The translations under genes were made by a program, and so were the position numbers. From Rotaria macrura (lineage: Eukaryota > Rotifera > Eurotatoria > Philodinida > Philodinidae): a DNA stretch of 64,000 bases. This document shows positions 61,801 to 64,000 of the stretch, piece after piece. Location of the stretch: the NCBI GenBank assembly GCA_900239685.1, contig OENT01000463.1, positions 1-64,000 on the forward strand. Reading direction: 5' to 3'. The first letter of the stretch is position 1; every line of letters starts with the position of its first letter. The notes under the pieces are model-generated. The model was not told the DNA's origin. It saw only the letters and a program-made list of their open reading frames with translations, and did not search any database.

Positions 61801-62981
61801 AATCAGTTTTAGCAACGTTCGAAAAGCACACTGTTGATAGAGAATTAACATCGTGTGTCTATAGGAACGTGTATATTTACTGAATGATTATGTGAACATT
61901 GATTACGTGACCACATTTTTGTATGCATTCAATGGATACTTTAAATACACACGACATCGATGAAAAGTCTAGGTTAGATAATTTACTAAGTTTTTATGAT
62001 TTTATGTTTCTTTGTCTCTTATTTACAATAGTGAAATGGACTGTTGTTGATCGTGTGTCTAACGAAAAAAGGCAATCAATTTTTCTTTTCTACAGCGGTT
62101 ATCGTCGCATGTCAGTATTGACAGAAGTTCAATAAAACATTTTCTACTATGTTGTAAGACGAGTAATGACTAAATGCTGCAGAAATCTAGAACCTTGATT
62201 TTACTATCAGCATAGAGATAAAGAAGATTTAATCAACTAGTGTGAATGAAGCACAGATACTTCGTCGATACTTTTGATACAACTTGAAAACAATGGAGAA
62301 ATCAACACATAGTCGACCGTGAAGATACACTAGTAAGAAAAGAACATGGATTAATTGTCATCATCTTACTTTCTTCGATAGCGACAACATTTGACTCAAA
62401 TATCCTGCATTGATTATGGAGGAATAATTGAATTTTTCTTCAGATTTTCCATTGTTAGCTGATGCAGATGCGATCATAGGAAGCAGATCGTTGTGTATGT
62501 GAGCATATGTAATCAAAGTCAGAAAAGTTCTCGTTGCTACTTTTGGAACCGAGCAATAGATGAAAGATTGAGATGGAAGAGCGAAACTTAAATAATTCAG
62601 TATGACATCTCTGTGAATATTAAATTGAGCATTTGAAGAATCGAACCCATCAACATTACATTCGTCCACTAGTAGTTTCTTACGTTGTTCATAAACCTGA
62701 GGGAAAGCAAACCCCAATGAATTTGAACTTGAATCGATGACATTGTGTGTGAGAATTTTATGAAGAGCCATTGAAACTGGACGCAACACATTGGCTATAC
62801 AATGAAAGAAATTCAGAGTAAAGTTATTATAAATTAAATATCCAGACAGTTTTCATAAAAAAAGAATACTCGTATTCAAAGTGAGCACGATAGAAGTAAA
62901 ACTGGCGACCAAGCAAAGGATGGTAATGCAGAATTTGTGTCGACCACACACCCATAAAACCAAAAAAGTTGCTTTATTCAT
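58811..62981 (-). CDS. Golgi carbohydrate sulfotransferase (HNK-1ST/CHST8-14 type), paralogue 2
   Basis: Exons 62981-62870, 62794-62370 and 59681-58940, plus a probable fourth exon 58878-58811, join in frame to 448 aa. Without the last splice the frame stops at 58902, giving 438 aa. Exon 1 (MNKATFLVLWVCGRHKF) encodes a type II signal anchor. It is 112 bp long, exactly like its paralogue, and all intron phases agree. The PAPS 5' loop is CSVPKVATR (118-126, K122); the 3'-phosphate motif is FIFVRHPLERLASGYTDK (R246, S254). It likely sulfates sugars of glycans in the Golgi lumen; acceptor unknown. The fourth exon uses donor CCAG/GTCGG and acceptor tgtcaag after a 61-bp intron and reads LLLSLARIMIDEVGTDPKRW then stop, which is too gene-like to be chance. 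Intron 2 (59682-62369) holds a GC-rich foldback element. A tandem duplicate lies downstream on the same strand. Confidence 0.9.
59682..60274. other. Part of intron 2 of sulfotransferase paralogue 2
   Basis: AT-rich. The 5' half of the 59947-60585 (+) ORF lies here and shows no recognisable motif. Confidence 0.5.
60284..60572. mobile_element. GC-rich palindromic element of TCCGA/TCGGA repeats, 289 bp
   Basis: The element begins CCCAGGACGAAC and ends with GTTCGACCTGGG, which read inversely is CCCAGGTCGAAC. The two arms (about 60349-60432 and 60470-60557) are near-perfect inverse copies, sharing for example GGAATCCTTGGTATTGGATT. The whole is dense in TCGGA/TCCGA words. Flanking 9-mers TTCGCCGTT (60275-60283) and TTCGTCTTT (60573-60581) agree in 7 of 9 positions. 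It lies in intron 2 of sulfotransferase paralogue 2. ORFs here on both strands are repeat artefacts. Confidence 0.78.
60582..62369. other. Remaining intron 2 of sulfotransferase paralogue 2
   Basis: AT-rich, with short ORFs without motifs (61448-61642 +, 61535-61831 -, 61923-62135 +). Confidence 0.5.
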
Positions 62982-64000
62982 GCTATGATCTTGTTTTCTC
63001 ATACCAATATCGTGTCTTCTCATTGCTCCGTTATAATACTACAAAAGAAGAATACAATCAGTTAAATATACTTATTTTTCGTGTCCATGAAATTTGCCAG
63101 TAAAACTGAAGAGCGCGCTAGGATGGGCATTCACATTTATAGAAGAACGATTACCATACTCGTTAGATATGTATTATTATTAAATATTATTTATATTAGA
63201 CTCACAATGTCACATACAGTTTCCTCTACAAAACAAGCATTATACATGATTGGATAAAAAACAAAGCAAACGAACTATTTATTGCACTCGAATCATCTGT
63301 TGAAACCTACTCATCAATGAATAGAAGGATAATGTAGAAAAAAATTCGATCAAGGTCATGACTGTATCGCGAGCATACATGAATCGAACGTCCATATACG
63401 AAGAGAAACCTTCGGATAGAATTAGTATCTACGTTATCCTTAAGTTCTGTTCAGTTTAATTTAGTATCGTTGTTGTCTCATTGAATGATCTTGTTCTCAG
63501 TTTTTTCATTATTGAAATTAGTTAATCGCTTTGAAGAAAAATATTTTCAAAAGTTTTCATTTCGAAACGCTGTTAGTCATGCTGTGTATCGTAAGTTTGA
63601 TAATGATTATTTACTTTTCTGTATAGAACAAGCTGTTTACTATTTTCATACCAAGTTGGTGTAATTGATCCAGTACTTTTTTTTTGTATTTATTGTTATA
63701 CCTTCGAATGAGAACGCACGTAAATGATTTATACACGTTGCATACCAAATGATGCACTTCACTGATTCGCACACAGTGAGTCATACTGACGAAAAGAAAT
63801 TCAAATATATTCGCAATTCCGTTGATATCAATAAAAAAATGATAATAGCAAAAAAAATTGGAACTTTTTTTTTTTTACTATCATTCATAAGTATAAATAG
63901 ATAAATTTACAACAACATTTTGATAAGTATTATTATGAGCATTTTATGTTAAGTTAATACAATGGCACGTGCTCTCTTCTACATCTAGCGAGAATCATTT
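62982..64000. other. Upstream of sulfotransferase paralogue 2, no gene seen
   Basis: AT-rich; expected to hold the promoter. No motif could be assigned, and no ORF of note reaches the right window edge. Confidence 0.5.

Overview
The window looks like nuclear DNA of a small invertebrate animal. It is AT-rich, its genes are split by many introns with GT...AG borders, most introns are 55-130 bp, and the protein families are metazoan: a receptor guanylate cyclase, a rhodopsin-type peptide GPCR, an ER M28 peptidase with nine membrane spans, and HNK-1/chondroitin-type sulfotransferases. A rotifer, possibly a bdelloid, would fit (low GC, mini-introns, many decayed hAT-type DNA transposons). That is inference; nothing in the sequence proves the taxon. 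No rRNA, convincing tRNA, CRISPR, bacterial operon or retrovirus-like element was seen.

Layout: 1-183 (-) is the edge of an unrecognised ORF. 2456-3637 is a decayed hAT transposon with a perfect 8-bp target duplication. 4721-7413 (+) is an ERMP1/Fxna-like M28 peptidase in three exons. 7.4-17.6 kb has no recognisable host gene but holds transposon debris: GC-rich islands, a ~170-bp tandem repeat, a second copy of the same hAT family, and a 1-kb element inserted into that copy's end. 17615-18676 (-) is a two-exon 7TM receptor. 18.7-24 kb holds a hairpin MITE, an orphan exon-like ORF and a small TIR element. 24060-35099 (-) is a complete membrane guanylate cyclase whose 22 exons I could join in frame, 1122 aa. 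37594-38735 (+) is a five-exon proline-rich protein of 287 aa. 38.7-49.5 kb is mostly empty, with a 633-bp foldback element (perfect 8-bp duplication) and two orphan exon-like ORFs. 49535-56077 and 58811-62981 (both -) are tandem sulfotransferase paralogues with the same exon plan. Each has a long second intron carrying transposons.

The genes do not form a pathway. The guanylate cyclase and the GPCR are separate cell-surface receptors, the M28 peptidase is an ER membrane enzyme, and the sulfotransferases are Golgi enzymes. The sulfotransferase pair is the only clear case of related neighbours and indicates a local duplication.

The most interesting finding is the set of non-autonomous or decayed DNA elements, each with its own short tandem motif array at or near the ends and palindromic architecture. 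They include a nested insertion whose degraded target duplication can be read against the intact sister copy 12 kb away. I did not find a convincing new multi-gene system.
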